From Pseudomonas sp. MWU16-30317 (lineage in GTDB: Bacteria; Pseudomonadota; Gammaproteobacteria; Pseudomonadales; Pseudomonadaceae), in the NCBI RefSeq assembly GCF_020515695.1, contig NZ_JAIWJA010000001.1, positions 1,020,246 to 1,084,245 of the forward strand: a DNA stretch of 64,000 bases, given 5' to 3'. Below the pieces are notes generated by a model that saw only the letters and a program-made list of their open reading frames with translations, was not told the DNA's origin and ran no database searches. Position 1 is the stretch's first letter; the number at the start of each line of letters is the position of its first letter. The translations under genes and the position numbers were made by a program. Below are positions 16,766 to 25,933 of this stretch, piece after piece.

Positions 16766-18142
16766 TCAGCGCACACCTTCGCCAGCCAAGGCGTCCGGGG
16801 TGAACACCGAATCCTTGTAGGCAGGCACCAGGCGGTACTGCTCGGTTTTGCCGGCAAACATGTCACCGGTAAACCACGTACTGGAGAGCAAGTCATAGAA
16901 GCCGTTGGTCACGGTGACAACGCCCGGCAGGTCTGGCAGCACTACCGGGGTGGTCCAAAGCACCTTGGCCAATTGGTTTTGCGCGTCATAGCGCTCGCCC
17001 AGTACAGCGGCCCAAGTGTCCTCGTCCAGGTAGTAGGTGCTGCGTGGCATGACATGGCGCTTGCCGGCTTTGAGTGTCGCCTCGACCACCCACACGCGGT
17101 GTAACTCCCAGCGCAGGACGTCGGGATTGAGGTGGTGGTCGGCCAGCAGATCGGTCGGGCTGGCGGCCGTGAACACTTTGTTGGAGTTATAGGGAATGTA
17201 CATTTCCTTCTTGCCGACCAGCTTCCAGTCGAAGCGATCGACCCGCCCGTTGAATACGTAGAGCTCGTCAAAGCTCATGACCCCTGCGGTCGCCGGCGTC
17301 GGCGTATCGCAGCAGGCATTGGGCAGGCGACGCACACGCCGTTGGCCCGGCAGGTAGGTCCAGGCACCGGTGTTGTCGGCGTTGACGTTTTCACGCCCGG
17401 TGATGGCTTCGCCGGCACGCAGTGGCGGGCCGTCGTTGATCATGCGGATGCTCCAGAAGGTACCGTCCTTCTTGCCGGCATCCGGCTCATACCAGGGCAT
17501 CTGGTAGTCGGCGCGGGAGTTGTTGGTCAGCACATGCTTGCCATCGCTGGTGGTCAGGTACTGGGTAAAGTCGGTATGCCACGACGCCCCGCGCCAGCGC
17601 ATCAGGTGGTTCCAGATGGCCTGCACGCCGTCCTTGGCCAGCGGAAACGGAATACCGCCCTCGCCGTCCTGCGGGATCAGGCCGGCCGAGCTGTCGACCA
17701 GCTTGGCCTTGCCGCCCGCGTTGGCATAGGTGGCGTCGTACACCGCTTGCGGCGCAGCCGCGGTCCGGTGGGTGGGGTAGACGTCCAACCGGTAAGTATC
17801 AGGGTACTTTTTCAGCATCGCCTGGATACCCGGCGTGACCTTGTCGGCGTATTGGCCAATGTTTTTGGCGGTAATGCTGAACAGCGGTTTCTCGCTGGCG
17901 AAGGGGTCGGTGCGCTTGCCGCCGTCCTTGTAGCCGGGATCGACCTTGGTCAAGCCACCGGTCCAGGCGGGGATGCTGCCATCGGCGTTCCCGGCACGCT
18001 CGGCCCCCAGCGGCGTCAGCGTTGTTTTCAGATCCGCGGCATCGGCGGCCATCGCACCGTGTGCAACCAGCAGTGCAGCCCCCAGTGAGGTCAGCAGGAC
18101 GGTCATGTGCTTGCGAAAGGTCATGGTTTTACGCTCGTTCAT
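16766..18142 (-). CDS. DUF1329 exported lipid-binding-like protein
   Basis: A 458-residue exported protein of the DUF1329 family (PF07044), which has a LolA/LolB-like fold. The signal peptide ends ...LLVAHGAMAADA, and family features such as IPAWTGGLTKVDPGY follow. The ATG at 18142 was chosen; another ATG at 18124 and a TTG at 18163 are possible. DUF1329 genes nearly always follow a DUF1302 gene, as here (17-bp gap). The pair is thought to move hydrophobic compounds across the outer membrane and periplasm; that role is inference for this copy. Confidence 0.88.
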   Translation of the reverse strand: MNERKTMTFRKHMTVLLTSLGAALLVAHGAMAADAADLKTTLTPLGAERAGNADGSIPAWTGGLTKVDPGYKDGGKRTDPFASEKPLFSITAKNIGQYADKVTPGIQAMLKKYPDTYRLDVYPTHRTAAAPQAVYDATYANAGGKAKLVDSSAGLIPQDGEGGIPFPLAKDGVQAIWNHLMRWRGASWHTDFTQYLTTSDGKHVLTNNSRADYQMPWYEPDAGKKDGTFWSIRMINDGPPLRAGEAITGRENVNADNTGAWTYLPGQRRVRRLPNACCDTPTPATAGVMSFDELYVFNGRVDRFDWKLVGKKEMYIPYNSNKVFTAASPTDLLADHHLNPDVLRWELHRVWVVEATLKAGKRHVMPRSTYYLDEDTWAAVLGERYDAQNQLAKVLWTTPVVLPDLPGVVTVTNGFYDLLSSTWFTGDMFAGKTEQYRLVPAYKDSVFTPDALAGEGVR

Positions 18143-18159
18143 GGCAGTTGATCCCAGGC

Positions 18160-19848
18160 TCAAAAGGTTCGGCTTACGCTGAAGGCGACGAAATCGCGGT
18201 CCTTCATCGTTTGTTCGAAGGTGTAGTTGCTGCTGGCGTCGAGGAAGGTGTTGGCCGGGCCGTAGTAGTGGGTGTAGGTGAGGCCCAGGTTCCAGGTGTT
18301 GAGGTAGTTGCCCTTGAGACCGATGTTGATGTCGCCACCGCGATTGCTGCCGAACGCCGTGCCCAGCGATTCCGAGGCGCCGTGGGTGTAGCTCACGCCA
18401 AACGGCACGCTGATATCCATGCCGGAGAACGCCTGGCGGTACATCGGTTCGTACACCGTGCGAACGCTCCAGGCGTCGCGGTCAGCGTTGTGGTCCACGG
18501 CATCGGGATTGTTGGTGACGCTCAGGGTGCGGTTCCAGGCGAACTCACCGAGAAAGCTGGTTTCCTGCGCCAAGAAATTCGGGCTCAAGGTGGCGAGCCA
18601 CGACAGGTTGGCGTGCAACGTGCGCCCCGTTGCATAGATGGCATCACTGGCGTTGTTGGACACGGCCTCACCGGGCAGCAAGGTGCGCCCGTTGGTGGAC
18701 GCCAAAGGCTGGTCCCAGCGAGTCGAGAGTTCGCCGGCGATGTTGAACGAATCCACCGTGGTCGAGAAACTGGCCCCCAGTGCCTTGATGCCCTCTGGGT
18801 AAGCCCAGCTGTAGGAGCCGGCTTCACCGGTCAACGGGTTGAGGTTGGCGAAGTTGGGCGTCACGACCAGCTGCGGGCTCTTGTCGTGAAAGCGAATCGC
18901 GTAGACACCGAAGTCGTAATTCTCGGTGCGCCATTTGATCTGTACGCCACCCTGCCCCGAATCCTTGGCTTGCTTGTCAGCACCGTGATAGAACGCCAGC
19001 GGCCCGGCACCGGGGAACAAGGGCGCGCCTACCAACAAGCGTTCATTGCCCGCGCCGATCGGATCGAAGGAAGAAAAGTAGCTGCCGGAGCCTGGCAGGC
19101 GATTAGCTTCCCATTCGAACTGGTAATAGGCGCCTACGGACACATCCGGGGTGAGCTGCAGCTGTCCCGACATCTGATTGACGGGTCGGATCAACTCCTT
19201 GAACTGGGTGTTGGGTACCGAAATACCTTTGACTACATCGATCGGCGCCATGCCACCAGCGATACCGTTCATGCCGTAGAACAGGCTTTCGCCCCATTGC
19301 ATCGCATACTGGCCCAGGCGCCCGGACACCGGCATGTCGCCCAGCTCGCCCTTGCCGTACACGAAGGCATCGAGCAGTTCGCCCTGGCGCCCGTGCAGCT
19401 TGCGGGTGGCGTCGGTGAAGTGGTCATAGTCCACGGAGGTGCTGTTGACCGTGCCCGGCGAGGTGTTGTCGTTCTTCTTGTTGTAGACGTCGTCGTACCA
19501 GGCGGCGCCGCTGAGCCGCGCGCCGAAGTTCTGGTAGCTGATGTCGAACTCGGAGAGCAAGTCCAGTCGGCTCGAAATCAGGCCCTTGCCAAAATTGCGG
19601 TCGCCGTCATCACCGTTCAGCGCGCCGCCACCGGTAGTGGTGAGCTGGCTGGACGGGCTTTTGGTGCGCCACGCCGAGCTGTACTTGAGGGTGTTGTCCC
19701 AGCGCGTGCGGATGTCCGGGTTGCCGGTATCGAAATCGAACGCCTGCACGGTCGAGACGCCTGAGCACATTGCCGCCAGTGCAAAGACCAGCGGGTGACG
19801 AACAAACTGCGGGCGCAGGTTTACCGCTGCCCAATCGGAAGTGGCCAT
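18160..19848 (-). CDS. DUF1302 outer-membrane beta-barrel protein
   Basis: A 562-residue DUF1302 family protein (PF06980). A leader of about 35 residues ends ...SGVSTVQA, and the mature part starts FDFDTGNPDIRTRWDNTLKYS, a standard family opening. The protein is rich in alternating beta strands and ends with aromatic FVAFSVSRTF, the usual C-terminal signature for BAM-assembled barrels. It is the first gene of the operon that runs to 7126. It probably forms the outer-membrane entry channel for the substrate, working with DUF1329, YCF48 and RND partners. Confidence 0.9.
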   Translation of the reverse strand: MATSDWAAVNLRPQFVRHPLVFALAAMCSGVSTVQAFDFDTGNPDIRTRWDNTLKYSSAWRTKSPSSQLTTTGGGALNGDDGDRNFGKGLISSRLDLLSEFDISYQNFGARLSGAAWYDDVYNKKNDNTSPGTVNSTSVDYDHFTDATRKLHGRQGELLDAFVYGKGELGDMPVSGRLGQYAMQWGESLFYGMNGIAGGMAPIDVVKGISVPNTQFKELIRPVNQMSGQLQLTPDVSVGAYYQFEWEANRLPGSGSYFSSFDPIGAGNERLLVGAPLFPGAGPLAFYHGADKQAKDSGQGGVQIKWRTENYDFGVYAIRFHDKSPQLVVTPNFANLNPLTGEAGSYSWAYPEGIKALGASFSTTVDSFNIAGELSTRWDQPLASTNGRTLLPGEAVSNNASDAIYATGRTLHANLSWLATLSPNFLAQETSFLGEFAWNRTLSVTNNPDAVDHNADRDAWSVRTVYEPMYRQAFSGMDISVPFGVSYTHGASESLGTAFGSNRGGDINIGLKGNYLNTWNLGLTYTHYYGPANTFLDASSNYTFEQTMKDRDFVAFSVSRTF

Positions 19849-20232
19849 CGACTATCCCTCTTTTTTGTTTTTATCCGTAGGACCGAAGTTCTGTCTGGTA
19901 GTAACGAACAGCACTTTTGGTGGCACGCGTATTATCGCGACAGGGTGCCTGGATGCCCGCCGAACGCGAGCCGCGTAATCATGGAAATACCGGCGACTGA
20001 CTGCCGATGAGGGGTCCTGCAACGGGGTGCAACGACGGGAGACGGTGTGTTCGAGATCATGGTGTACCTCAATATTTTCTTATTTTTGTAACCCGATGCC
20101 GACGGGGGGCGCAGGGTGATGGCTACAGCTTCAGGCTTATCGGGACGTTTGACTAATCGACTCTTGAGATGCGATGTATCACAAAGCTACATACCTCAAA
20201 AGTGGAGCAGTTACGCGTTCGATCAGGGTGAA
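19849..20232. promoter_or_regulatory. Upstream region of the DUF1302 operon
   Basis: No gene is present. The region must hold the promoter of the minus-strand operon starting at 19848. A candidate operator is the inverted repeat ATGTA-N9-TACAT at 20174-20192. The flanking TTGAG and CTCAA bases give further, unequally spaced, dyad symmetry. Its size and T-rich/A-rich arms would suit a LysR-type regulator. No clear -10/-35 pair was settled. Confidence 0.4.
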
Positions 20233-20670
20233 TCAGCAGTCGCCGGTATCGGCGCTCAGCCCAACCGCCGCGATGGCGGCCAGGGCGCAACATTCGTCGT
20301 TGTCAGAGGTGTCGCCGGTAATACCGATCGCGCCGAGGATCTCTCCACTTTCGTCACGGATGAGCACGCCGCCCGGCACCGGCACCATGTTGCCACCCGC
20401 CAGATCGCTCAGTGCCCCGAAGAAAGCCGGCATGCGCTCGGCGCGGCGGGCCAGTTCGCGACCGCCAAAGCCCAGGTTCAGCACGGAACTGGCCTTGCCG
20501 TTGGCAATTTGCGGGCGCAGGAGGCTGGCGCGCTCATTGCGCTTGAGCACCAGCAGGTGCCCGCCGGCGTCCAGCACCGCCACGCACAGTGGCGCAAAGC
20601 CTTGGCGGCCGCCTTCGCGCAACGCTTCGTCGGCCATGCGATCGGCAATGGCCAGGGTCAGTCGAGTCAT
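20233..20670 (-). CDS. HbpS/GlcG-family heme-binding-like protein
   Basis: A 145-residue protein of the GlcG/HbpS family (PF03928). Features are ALREGGRQGFAPLCVAVLDAGGHLLVLKRNE at residues 15-45 and a central GGVLIRDESGEILGAIGITGDTS, typical of this alpha/beta fold. Such proteins are common accessory members of aromatic and alkyl-compound catabolic operons, with heme or cofactor binding reported for a few. It is the last gene of the operon 24609-20233, 10 bp after the amidohydrolase. Function here is unknown. Confidence 0.85.
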   Translation of the reverse strand: MTRLTLAIADRMADEALREGGRQGFAPLCVAVLDAGGHLLVLKRNERASLLRPQIANGKASSVLNLGFGGRELARRAERMPAFFGALSDLAGGNMVPVPGGVLIRDESGEILGAIGITGDTSDNDECCALAAIAAVGLSADTGDC

Positions 20671-20680
20671 GTGTGCGACC

Positions 20681-22048
20681 TCATTGCTGGTTGAGCTTGG
20701 AGAGCGAGCGTTTGCCCATGTCGACGGCGCGTTGACGGGTATGCAGCTCCGACCACTTCACGGTATTGAAGTCAGTCACCCGATTGGGGTCGTATCCTGG
20801 TACCTGGGCTTCGATGCGTTTGCCGCCCAAATAGACGCCACAGATATGCTGACGGTCCTGGAGGATGCCGACGTCATCGAGCGGCGAGCCATCGACCCGA
20901 ATGAAATCCGCGCGACGGCCCACCTCCAGCGCACCGACCTGCTGGGTGGCCGGCATCATCCTGGCCGACACCGAGGTCGCTGCCCGGAGTGCCTGCGCCG
21001 GAGTGAGGCCTATCCAGTCGACCAGAATCTCGATTTCCCGGGCATGCCATTCGCCGTAGGGCGTGATGGCGAAGCCGCTGTCGCTGCCGGTCATGAACGG
21101 CACGCCCGCTTCAAAGGCGCGACGAAGGTTGCGGCAGCCCGCCTCGATCACCCGCCGCTGCATGGCGGCATAACCCGACTTGGTCGACGCCTCGTACGGT
21201 TCGGCGAACTCGGTGTTGTTGGCCAGCATGGTCAGGGTGGGCGCCACGTGGCTGCCCGATTGCAGGATCGCCTCGATGCAGGCGTCGTCCATGAAAAACC
21301 CATGGAAAATCACATCGACGCCCGCCTTCGCGGCATAGAGCACCGCCTCGCGGCCATAGGCGTGCACCGCGACCTTTTTGCCGAGGCGGTGGATCTCGTC
21401 GACCATGAAGCGCGTCTCGTCTTCGGTGAACGCCGCGATGTGCTCACCATTGGGACGAAAATGCGGGCCATCCATGGCGATCTTCATCAAGTCGACGCCA
21501 TCCTTGGCTTGCCGCCGGATCTCGGCCAACTGCTGGTCGCGGGTTTCGCACAGCCGGCCGCTGAAATAGTCGGGGGTGCCGACCCAACTGGGGAACCAGT
21601 CGTTAAGGCTCTGGCGGTTGGAGATCACATTGCTGCTGGCGGCGATGCGTGGCCCGGTAAACATCCCGGCGTTGATCGCGTTGCGCACCGAGATGCTGCA
21701 CTGGCCGGCATCACCTGGGACCACCACCGAGGTGTAGCCGGCAGCCAGCACATGCTGGGTGAAGAACAACCCGCGCAACGCCCGAAATTCGGGCGAGACA
21801 TGCAGGTCGACGTCTTCCTCGCTCTTGGCGTTGCCGAAGACCAGATGGGTGTGAACGTCGACCAAGCCCGGCATGACGAAGTGCTCGCCGGCATCGATGA
21901 TCTCCTCACCGGGCACGGGAGCGGGCGCCGAGGTCTGCGCACCGACGTAGGTAAACACGCCGTTCTCGATCACCAGGCGCTGCTGTTGCCGCGCGGTGTC
22001 CTCGAGGCCGGTGAACAGGGTCTTGCAGTTAACGTGGATACGGGGCAT
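20681..22048 (-). CDS. Amidohydrolase family protein
   Basis: A 455-residue metal-dependent hydrolase of the amidohydrolase superfamily. It has the first metal site VDVHTHLVFG (HxH) near residue 65. Later metal residues are in HAYGREAVLYAAKAGVDVIFHGFF and in TGSDSGF (catalytic Asp). The C-terminal strand DFIRVDGSPLDDV is typical of imidazolonepropionase/prolidase-like members. It probably hydrolyses an amide, lactone or cyclic intermediate. It follows the Rieske ferredoxin gene by 18 bp and shares its operon with the flavin monooxygenase. Confidence 0.87.
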   Translation of the reverse strand: MPRIHVNCKTLFTGLEDTARQQQRLVIENGVFTYVGAQTSAPAPVPGEEIIDAGEHFVMPGLVDVHTHLVFGNAKSEEDVDLHVSPEFRALRGLFFTQHVLAAGYTSVVVPGDAGQCSISVRNAINAGMFTGPRIAASSNVISNRQSLNDWFPSWVGTPDYFSGRLCETRDQQLAEIRRQAKDGVDLMKIAMDGPHFRPNGEHIAAFTEDETRFMVDEIHRLGKKVAVHAYGREAVLYAAKAGVDVIFHGFFMDDACIEAILQSGSHVAPTLTMLANNTEFAEPYEASTKSGYAAMQRRVIEAGCRNLRRAFEAGVPFMTGSDSGFAITPYGEWHAREIEILVDWIGLTPAQALRAATSVSARMMPATQQVGALEVGRRADFIRVDGSPLDDVGILQDRQHICGVYLGGKRIEAQVPGYDPNRVTDFNTVKWSELHTRQRAVDMGKRSLSKLNQQ

Positions 22049-22066
22049 GGCGGGGTTCTCTTGTTG

Positions 22067-22459
22067 TTAGGGCATGAGGTCGCGGGAAGAGGGAGTGCAT
22101 AGCCAGACATCGCCCTGCTCATCCACGGTGATTGTCTGGCGTTGCAGGGATTGGCCCAGGCACGGCCCCAGCACGCACACCCCACTGTCTGGCCGAAACA
22201 ATGCGCCGTGGGCATAGCAGACGATGTGCTGACCGTCTGCGGACATGAAACGGTCCTTGCGGTATTGCATGGCGACGTCCAGGTGCGGACAAAGATTGCG
22301 CCACGCGCTGAGCGCACCCTTCCAGCGGACCACCAACAGGGTGTCGCGCCCTTTGAGGTGCGGATCGAACCCGCGCGCACCGCCTTCCACAATCGAATCC
22401 TGCGGGCACAGGTAGACCTTGTCAGCAGCCTGATTCGGCGAAAGCATCGACGCCTTCAT
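22067..22459 (-). CDS. Stand-alone Rieske [2Fe-2S] protein
   Basis: A 130-residue Rieske-domain protein with the two cluster-binding boxes C-x-H and C-x2-H (NLCPHLDVAM and VCYAHGALF). No catalytic oxygenase domain follows, so it is either an electron-transfer ferredoxin or a small subunit for a Rieske oxygenase. It lies 3 bp after the reductase gene, so electrons probably pass from the reductase to this protein or directly to the two oxygenases encoded at 28114-30266. Confidence 0.88.
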   Translation of the reverse strand: MKASMLSPNQAADKVYLCPQDSIVEGGARGFDPHLKGRDTLLVVRWKGALSAWRNLCPHLDVAMQYRKDRFMSADGQHIVCYAHGALFRPDSGVCVLGPCLGQSLQRQTITVDEQGDVWLCTPSSRDLMP

Positions 22460-22462
22460 GAG

Positions 22463-23416
22463 CTAAAGGTCCAACACCAGACGCAGGCTTTTGGATCGCG
22501 AACAGCAAGGCGTGAACTGGTCGTTCAACGCCTGCTCGGCGGCGGTCATGAACATGTCGCGGTGATCCGGTTCGCCTTCCAGCACACGGGTCAGGCAAGT
22601 ACCGCAGATGCCCGCCTCGCACGACAGCGGTAGATCGACGCCACCTTCGAGCAGTACCTCGGCCACCGTGCGGTCGGCAGGCACCCACAGCGACCGACCG
22701 CTGCTGGCCAGCACCACCTCGAAACTGCCGGCCTCCATTTGGTTCGCGCTGGGTGGCTGCGCGGCGAAATACTCACGGTGCAGGCTCTCTTCGGGCCATC
22801 CCGCGTGCCGGGCTTGCTCGAGCACGAACGCCATGAAACCGCCCGGCCCACACACGTACAAATGGTCGCCAGTGTTGTAGCCCGCCAAGGCGGCGGCTGC
22901 ATCCAGACGGGTCGCCGGTTGATCATCGAAGTGCAGCTGAGCCTGCCCGGCAAAGCTCGAAGTGCGGATTCGCTCGGCGAAGGCGACACTTGACGCTGAA
23001 CGACCGCAATAGTGCAGCTCGAAGGACGCGTTTATTTGGGCCAGGCGCTCAGCCATGCACAGAATCGGTGTAACACCGATGCCGCCGGCGAACAGCAGCG
23101 ACCGGCTCGCTCCGTGAGCCAGGGCGAACAGGTTGCGAGGTTCACTGATCTGTAGCGCGCTGCCCTCTTCAAGCGCATGCATGGCCTCGGAGCCGCCACG
23201 TGTGGCGGGGTCCAGCAATACACCGATCTGATACCGATGCTGCTCGTCAGGGTGGTTGCACAACGAGTACTGGCGGATCAGGCCTGAACCCAGATGCACG
23301 TCAATGTGCGAGCCGGCGCTGAAAGGCACCAGTGCCGAGCCGTCGGCGCGAGCGAGTTCGAAGCTGACGATACCTTCGGCTTCACGGATTTTACGGGTCA
23401 CAATAACGTCGATCAT
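22463..23416 (-). CDS. VanB-type oxidoreductase (flavin plus 2Fe-2S reductase)
   Basis: A 317-residue phthalate-dioxygenase-reductase/VanB family protein. It has a flavin domain (RQYSLCNHPDE), a NAD-binding domain (LLFAGGIGVTPILCMAERL, YVCGPGGFMAFV) and a C-terminal plant-type ferredoxin (CEAGICGTCLTRVLEG, final Cys in TPCCSR). It supplies electrons from NADH to Rieske oxygenases of the VanA type. It is the only such reductase in the island, so it probably serves both oxygenases. The gap to the flavin monooxygenase gene is 68 bp, to the Rieske gene 3 bp. Confidence 0.92.
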   Translation of the reverse strand: MIDVIVTRKIREAEGIVSFELARADGSALVPFSAGSHIDVHLGSGLIRQYSLCNHPDEQHRYQIGVLLDPATRGGSEAMHALEEGSALQISEPRNLFALAHGASRSLLFAGGIGVTPILCMAERLAQINASFELHYCGRSASSVAFAERIRTSSFAGQAQLHFDDQPATRLDAAAALAGYNTGDHLYVCGPGGFMAFVLEQARHAGWPEESLHREYFAAQPPSANQMEAGSFEVVLASSGRSLWVPADRTVAEVLLEGGVDLPLSCEAGICGTCLTRVLEGEPDHRDMFMTAAEQALNDQFTPCCSRSKSLRLVLDL

Positions 23417-23484
23417 TGCCGCTACCTTGCTGTTTTGCTCAGGGGGTCGCTCAGTCCGGCAACAGAGACGCCGGCCCGCCGCGC

Positions 23485-24609
23485 TCAGATGGGCTCGGCG
23501 GTGAGCTTGAGCATTTGCTTGGTCAGGCCGATGCGGTCGAAGGTCTGATCCCGGGCCATTTCCCGATCCCCCGCCAGCACCGATTTTTCGCTGATGAACT
23601 TGCAGCGTTCGAACCGCCGCGCCATGAAGCGTTGCAGCTTGTCTGCCATGCTGCCGCCCCCGGCCAGTTCCATGCTCAGCACCAGCGCATCCTCGATGGC
23701 CATGCCAGCGCCCTGCCCCAGGTGCGGCGTGGTGGCATGCGCGGCATCACCGATCAGCAGTACCCGGCCCTTGAACCAGGGTTCATCGACGAACACCACT
23801 TCCATCGGCTTGTACACCACCTGGCTACTATCGGTGATCTGCTCGCGCAAGCTGCCGACCAGCCCGCCAATGTTGGCAATACGGTCGCGCATGAGCTGCG
23901 CCAGCTGCTCAGGCGCAAACCAGGGATTCTCAGGCTCATGGGAGGTGGAGAACATGTACATCAGGTCATTTGAAAGCGGCACCAGCCCGGCATTGCCGCC
24001 CGGCCCCATATAACTCGCCAGATGGTCGATCGAGGGGTCGCGGGGAAAGTTGTAGCGCCATACGGCCTGGCCTGTGAAGCGCGGTTTGTATTTGTCACCG
24101 AACAGCATCCCGCGGATTTTCGAGTACACGCCATCGGCGCCGACCACCAGGGCGTAACGCTCGCGGGTACCGTCGGTGAGGGTAACGTCTACACCTGCAG
24201 CGTCCTGCTCGATGGACTCGACACTCATGCCTAAGCGAACGTTGGCCCCCAGCTCTATCGCTGTGCTGCTCAGCACCTTATGCAGGGCAAGACGAGAAAT
24301 GCCGACATTGGCAGGGTATTGAGGACCTGCCAGACGCTGCCCGGGAATGCGCGCCAGCGGCTTGCCCTCCAGGTCGTAGATGCCGACGTCTTCGAAGCTG
24401 TAGGCCGCTTCGAGATAGCGGTCCAGCACGCCCAGGCGCGCCATTTCCCGCACCACGTTGCTTTGCTGGATGATGCCGACCCCATAGACCGTCCAGTCCG
24501 ATTTGATCTCGACCAGATCCACGAGTACCCCTTCGCGGCGCAGAGCGATGGCGGCACACAGGCCGCCGATACCCCCTCCCACGACCAGAACCTTATTGAT
24601 TTCGCTCAT
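23485..24609 (-). CDS. FAD-dependent aromatic monooxygenase
   Basis: A 374-residue class A flavoprotein hydroxylase (PF01494). It has the N-terminal dinucleotide motif VVGGGIGGLCAAIALRREG, the DG motif in LVVGADGVYSKIRG, and the second FAD motif RVLLIGDAAHATTPHLGQG with GD and a following AIEDALVL. It resembles salicylate/3-hydroxybenzoate-type hydroxylases, which add an ortho or para hydroxyl to a phenol. It is the first gene of its operon and divergent from the LysR gene, the standard arrangement for a LysR-activated ring hydroxylase. The ATG at 24609 starts MSEINKVLVVGGG. Confidence 0.92.
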   Translation of the reverse strand: MSEINKVLVVGGGIGGLCAAIALRREGVLVDLVEIKSDWTVYGVGIIQQSNVVREMARLGVLDRYLEAAYSFEDVGIYDLEGKPLARIPGQRLAGPQYPANVGISRLALHKVLSSTAIELGANVRLGMSVESIEQDAAGVDVTLTDGTRERYALVVGADGVYSKIRGMLFGDKYKPRFTGQAVWRYNFPRDPSIDHLASYMGPGGNAGLVPLSNDLMYMFSTSHEPENPWFAPEQLAQLMRDRIANIGGLVGSLREQITDSSQVVYKPMEVVFVDEPWFKGRVLLIGDAAHATTPHLGQGAGMAIEDALVLSMELAGGGSMADKLQRFMARRFERCKFISEKSVLAGDREMARDQTFDRIGLTKQMLKLTAEPI

Positions 24610-24806
24610 TAGGCGTTCCTTTTGTTTTTGTTTTATTCGGCATTCAGCAACAAGAAATCGACGCACTGAGCCAATTGCAAAACTGACACTGGCGAGCGAA
24701 CCTCGCTGGCTACGAGGCAGACAATAAGCAGGAAAAGAAGCGTTGACTAATCGGGAGTTGGCATGGAAAGTATTTTAAAAATAAATACAACAATGAGCCT
24801 GATACC
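24610..24806. promoter_or_regulatory. Divergent control region between monooxygenase and LysR genes
   Basis: This 197-bp intergenic stretch separates the two start codons. It is AT-rich near the LysR gene and contains the inverted repeat TATTTT-A-AAAATA at 24771-24783, about 24 bp before the LysR start. LysR-type regulators usually bind such a site both to repress themselves and to activate the divergent operon. The assignment as operator is inference. Confidence 0.5.
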
Positions 24807-25730
24807 ATGCGATTCAACCATCTGGACCTCAACTTGCTCGTGGCGCTCGATGTCTTGCTCGAAGAGCAGAACATCACCCGTGCAGCAGGGCGCCTGCACA
24901 TGACGCAATCGGCGTTGAGCGGCATTCTGCGCAGGCTGCGGGCGTATTTCGAGGATGAGTTGCTGGTGCAAGTCGGACGGACCATGACCCCCACATTGCT
25001 GGGCAAGGACCTGCAGATCCCGGTGCGCGAGGTCTTGTTGAAGATCCAGACCTCCATCGCCGCCAAGCCCGTGTTTGACGTTGGCCAAAGCAAGCGACAC
25101 TTTCGCATCATGGCCTCCGACTACCTCATCAACGTGCTCTTCGCCGAAGTGATCCACCGCATCAACGCTGAAGCCCCCTCTGTGACGTTCGAACTCATGA
25201 GCCCCGGAGAAACCGCCGTCGAAATGCTGATGCGCGGGGAAATCGATCTGATGATCGCGCCCGAGCAGCACATCAATGCCGAGCATCCTTCGCAGCTACT
25301 GTTCGAGGAGCAACACGTGTGCGTGGTCTGGGAGGGCAATACCAGCATCAGAGAGCCCTTCACCCTCGAAAACTACCTGGAACTCGGGCATGTCGCCGCC
25401 GCCTTCGGGCGCAGTCGCACGCCAGCGATCGAGGAATGGTTCATGCACCAGTACGCTTGCAAGCGCCGAGTCGAAGTCATCACGCACGACTTCAACACCA
25501 TTCCGCACCTGCTGATCGGCTCGCAGCGCATCGCCACGATGCACAGTCGCCTGGCATCGCTCTATGCGCAGTTGCTGCCGTTGCGGCTGTTGCCGCCACC
25601 GGTGAAGATCCCGGTCATGCGCGAGTACATGGCATGGCATCGCAGCCTCGAGGGCGACGCCATGCTGGTGTGGCTGCGTGGCAAGCTCATGGAGACGGTC
25701 CGTACGTTCGAAACCCCTGCCCTGCAATGA
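24807..25730 (+). CDS. LysR-type transcriptional regulator (NahR/NodD-like branch)
   Basis: A 307-residue LysR regulator. The winged HTH spans about residues 6-65 (DLNLLVALDVLLEEQNITRAAGRLHMTQSALSGILRRLR). Its N-terminus with the LLEEQNITRAA pattern places it in the NodD/NahR/LinR branch, whose members sense aromatic inducers. The effector domain follows (FRIMASDYLINVLF, MLMRGEIDLMIAPEQ). It is divergent from the monooxygenase operon and reads toward the hydrolase/VOC genes. It is the only DNA-binding regulator gene in the island, so it is the likely master switch responding to substrate or an intermediate. Confidence 0.92.
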   Translation: MRFNHLDLNLLVALDVLLEEQNITRAAGRLHMTQSALSGILRRLRAYFEDELLVQVGRTMTPTLLGKDLQIPVREVLLKIQTSIAAKPVFDVGQSKRHFRIMASDYLINVLFAEVIHRINAEAPSVTFELMSPGETAVEMLMRGEIDLMIAPEQHINAEHPSQLLFEEQHVCVVWEGNTSIREPFTLENYLELGHVAAAFGRSRTPAIEEWFMHQYACKRRVEVITHDFNTIPHLLIGSQRIATMHSRLASLYAQLLPLRLLPPPVKIPVMREYMAWHRSLEGDAMLVWLRGKLMETVRTFETPALQ

Positions 25731-25780
25731 CCCCGATGCAGTCCTGATAACGCCATCCCCTTGCGGCCAACCGCCACCCA

Positions 25781-25823
25781 TCGCGATTTGTGATGGCTAG
25801 CATCCGCACTCGCAATTTGTCGA
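25781..25823 (+). promoter_or_regulatory. Possible operator: paired TCGC(G/A)ATTTGT boxes
   Basis: Two related boxes, TCGCGATTTGTGAT at 25781 and TCGCAATTTGTCGAT at 25810, lie in the same orientation 29 bp apart. They sit in the 203-bp gap before the alpha/beta hydrolase gene. The spacing is close to three helical turns. They may bind the regulator of the hydrolase-VOC unit. Confidence 0.3.
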
Positions 25824-25933
25824 TTACCTGCTGGCGTGCGAGTTTCGCCCAGCGGCCTCAACAATTGTGCGCGTGCCGTTTTGCACCATGCGATGCGGCC
25901 GCGCCTTGGGACAGTCAAAAGGACAATAAAAAT

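Noticed and set aside
20174..22102. 642-codon plus-strand frame opposite the amidohydrolase
   Set aside because: Antisense to a well-supported enzyme gene; composition bias only.
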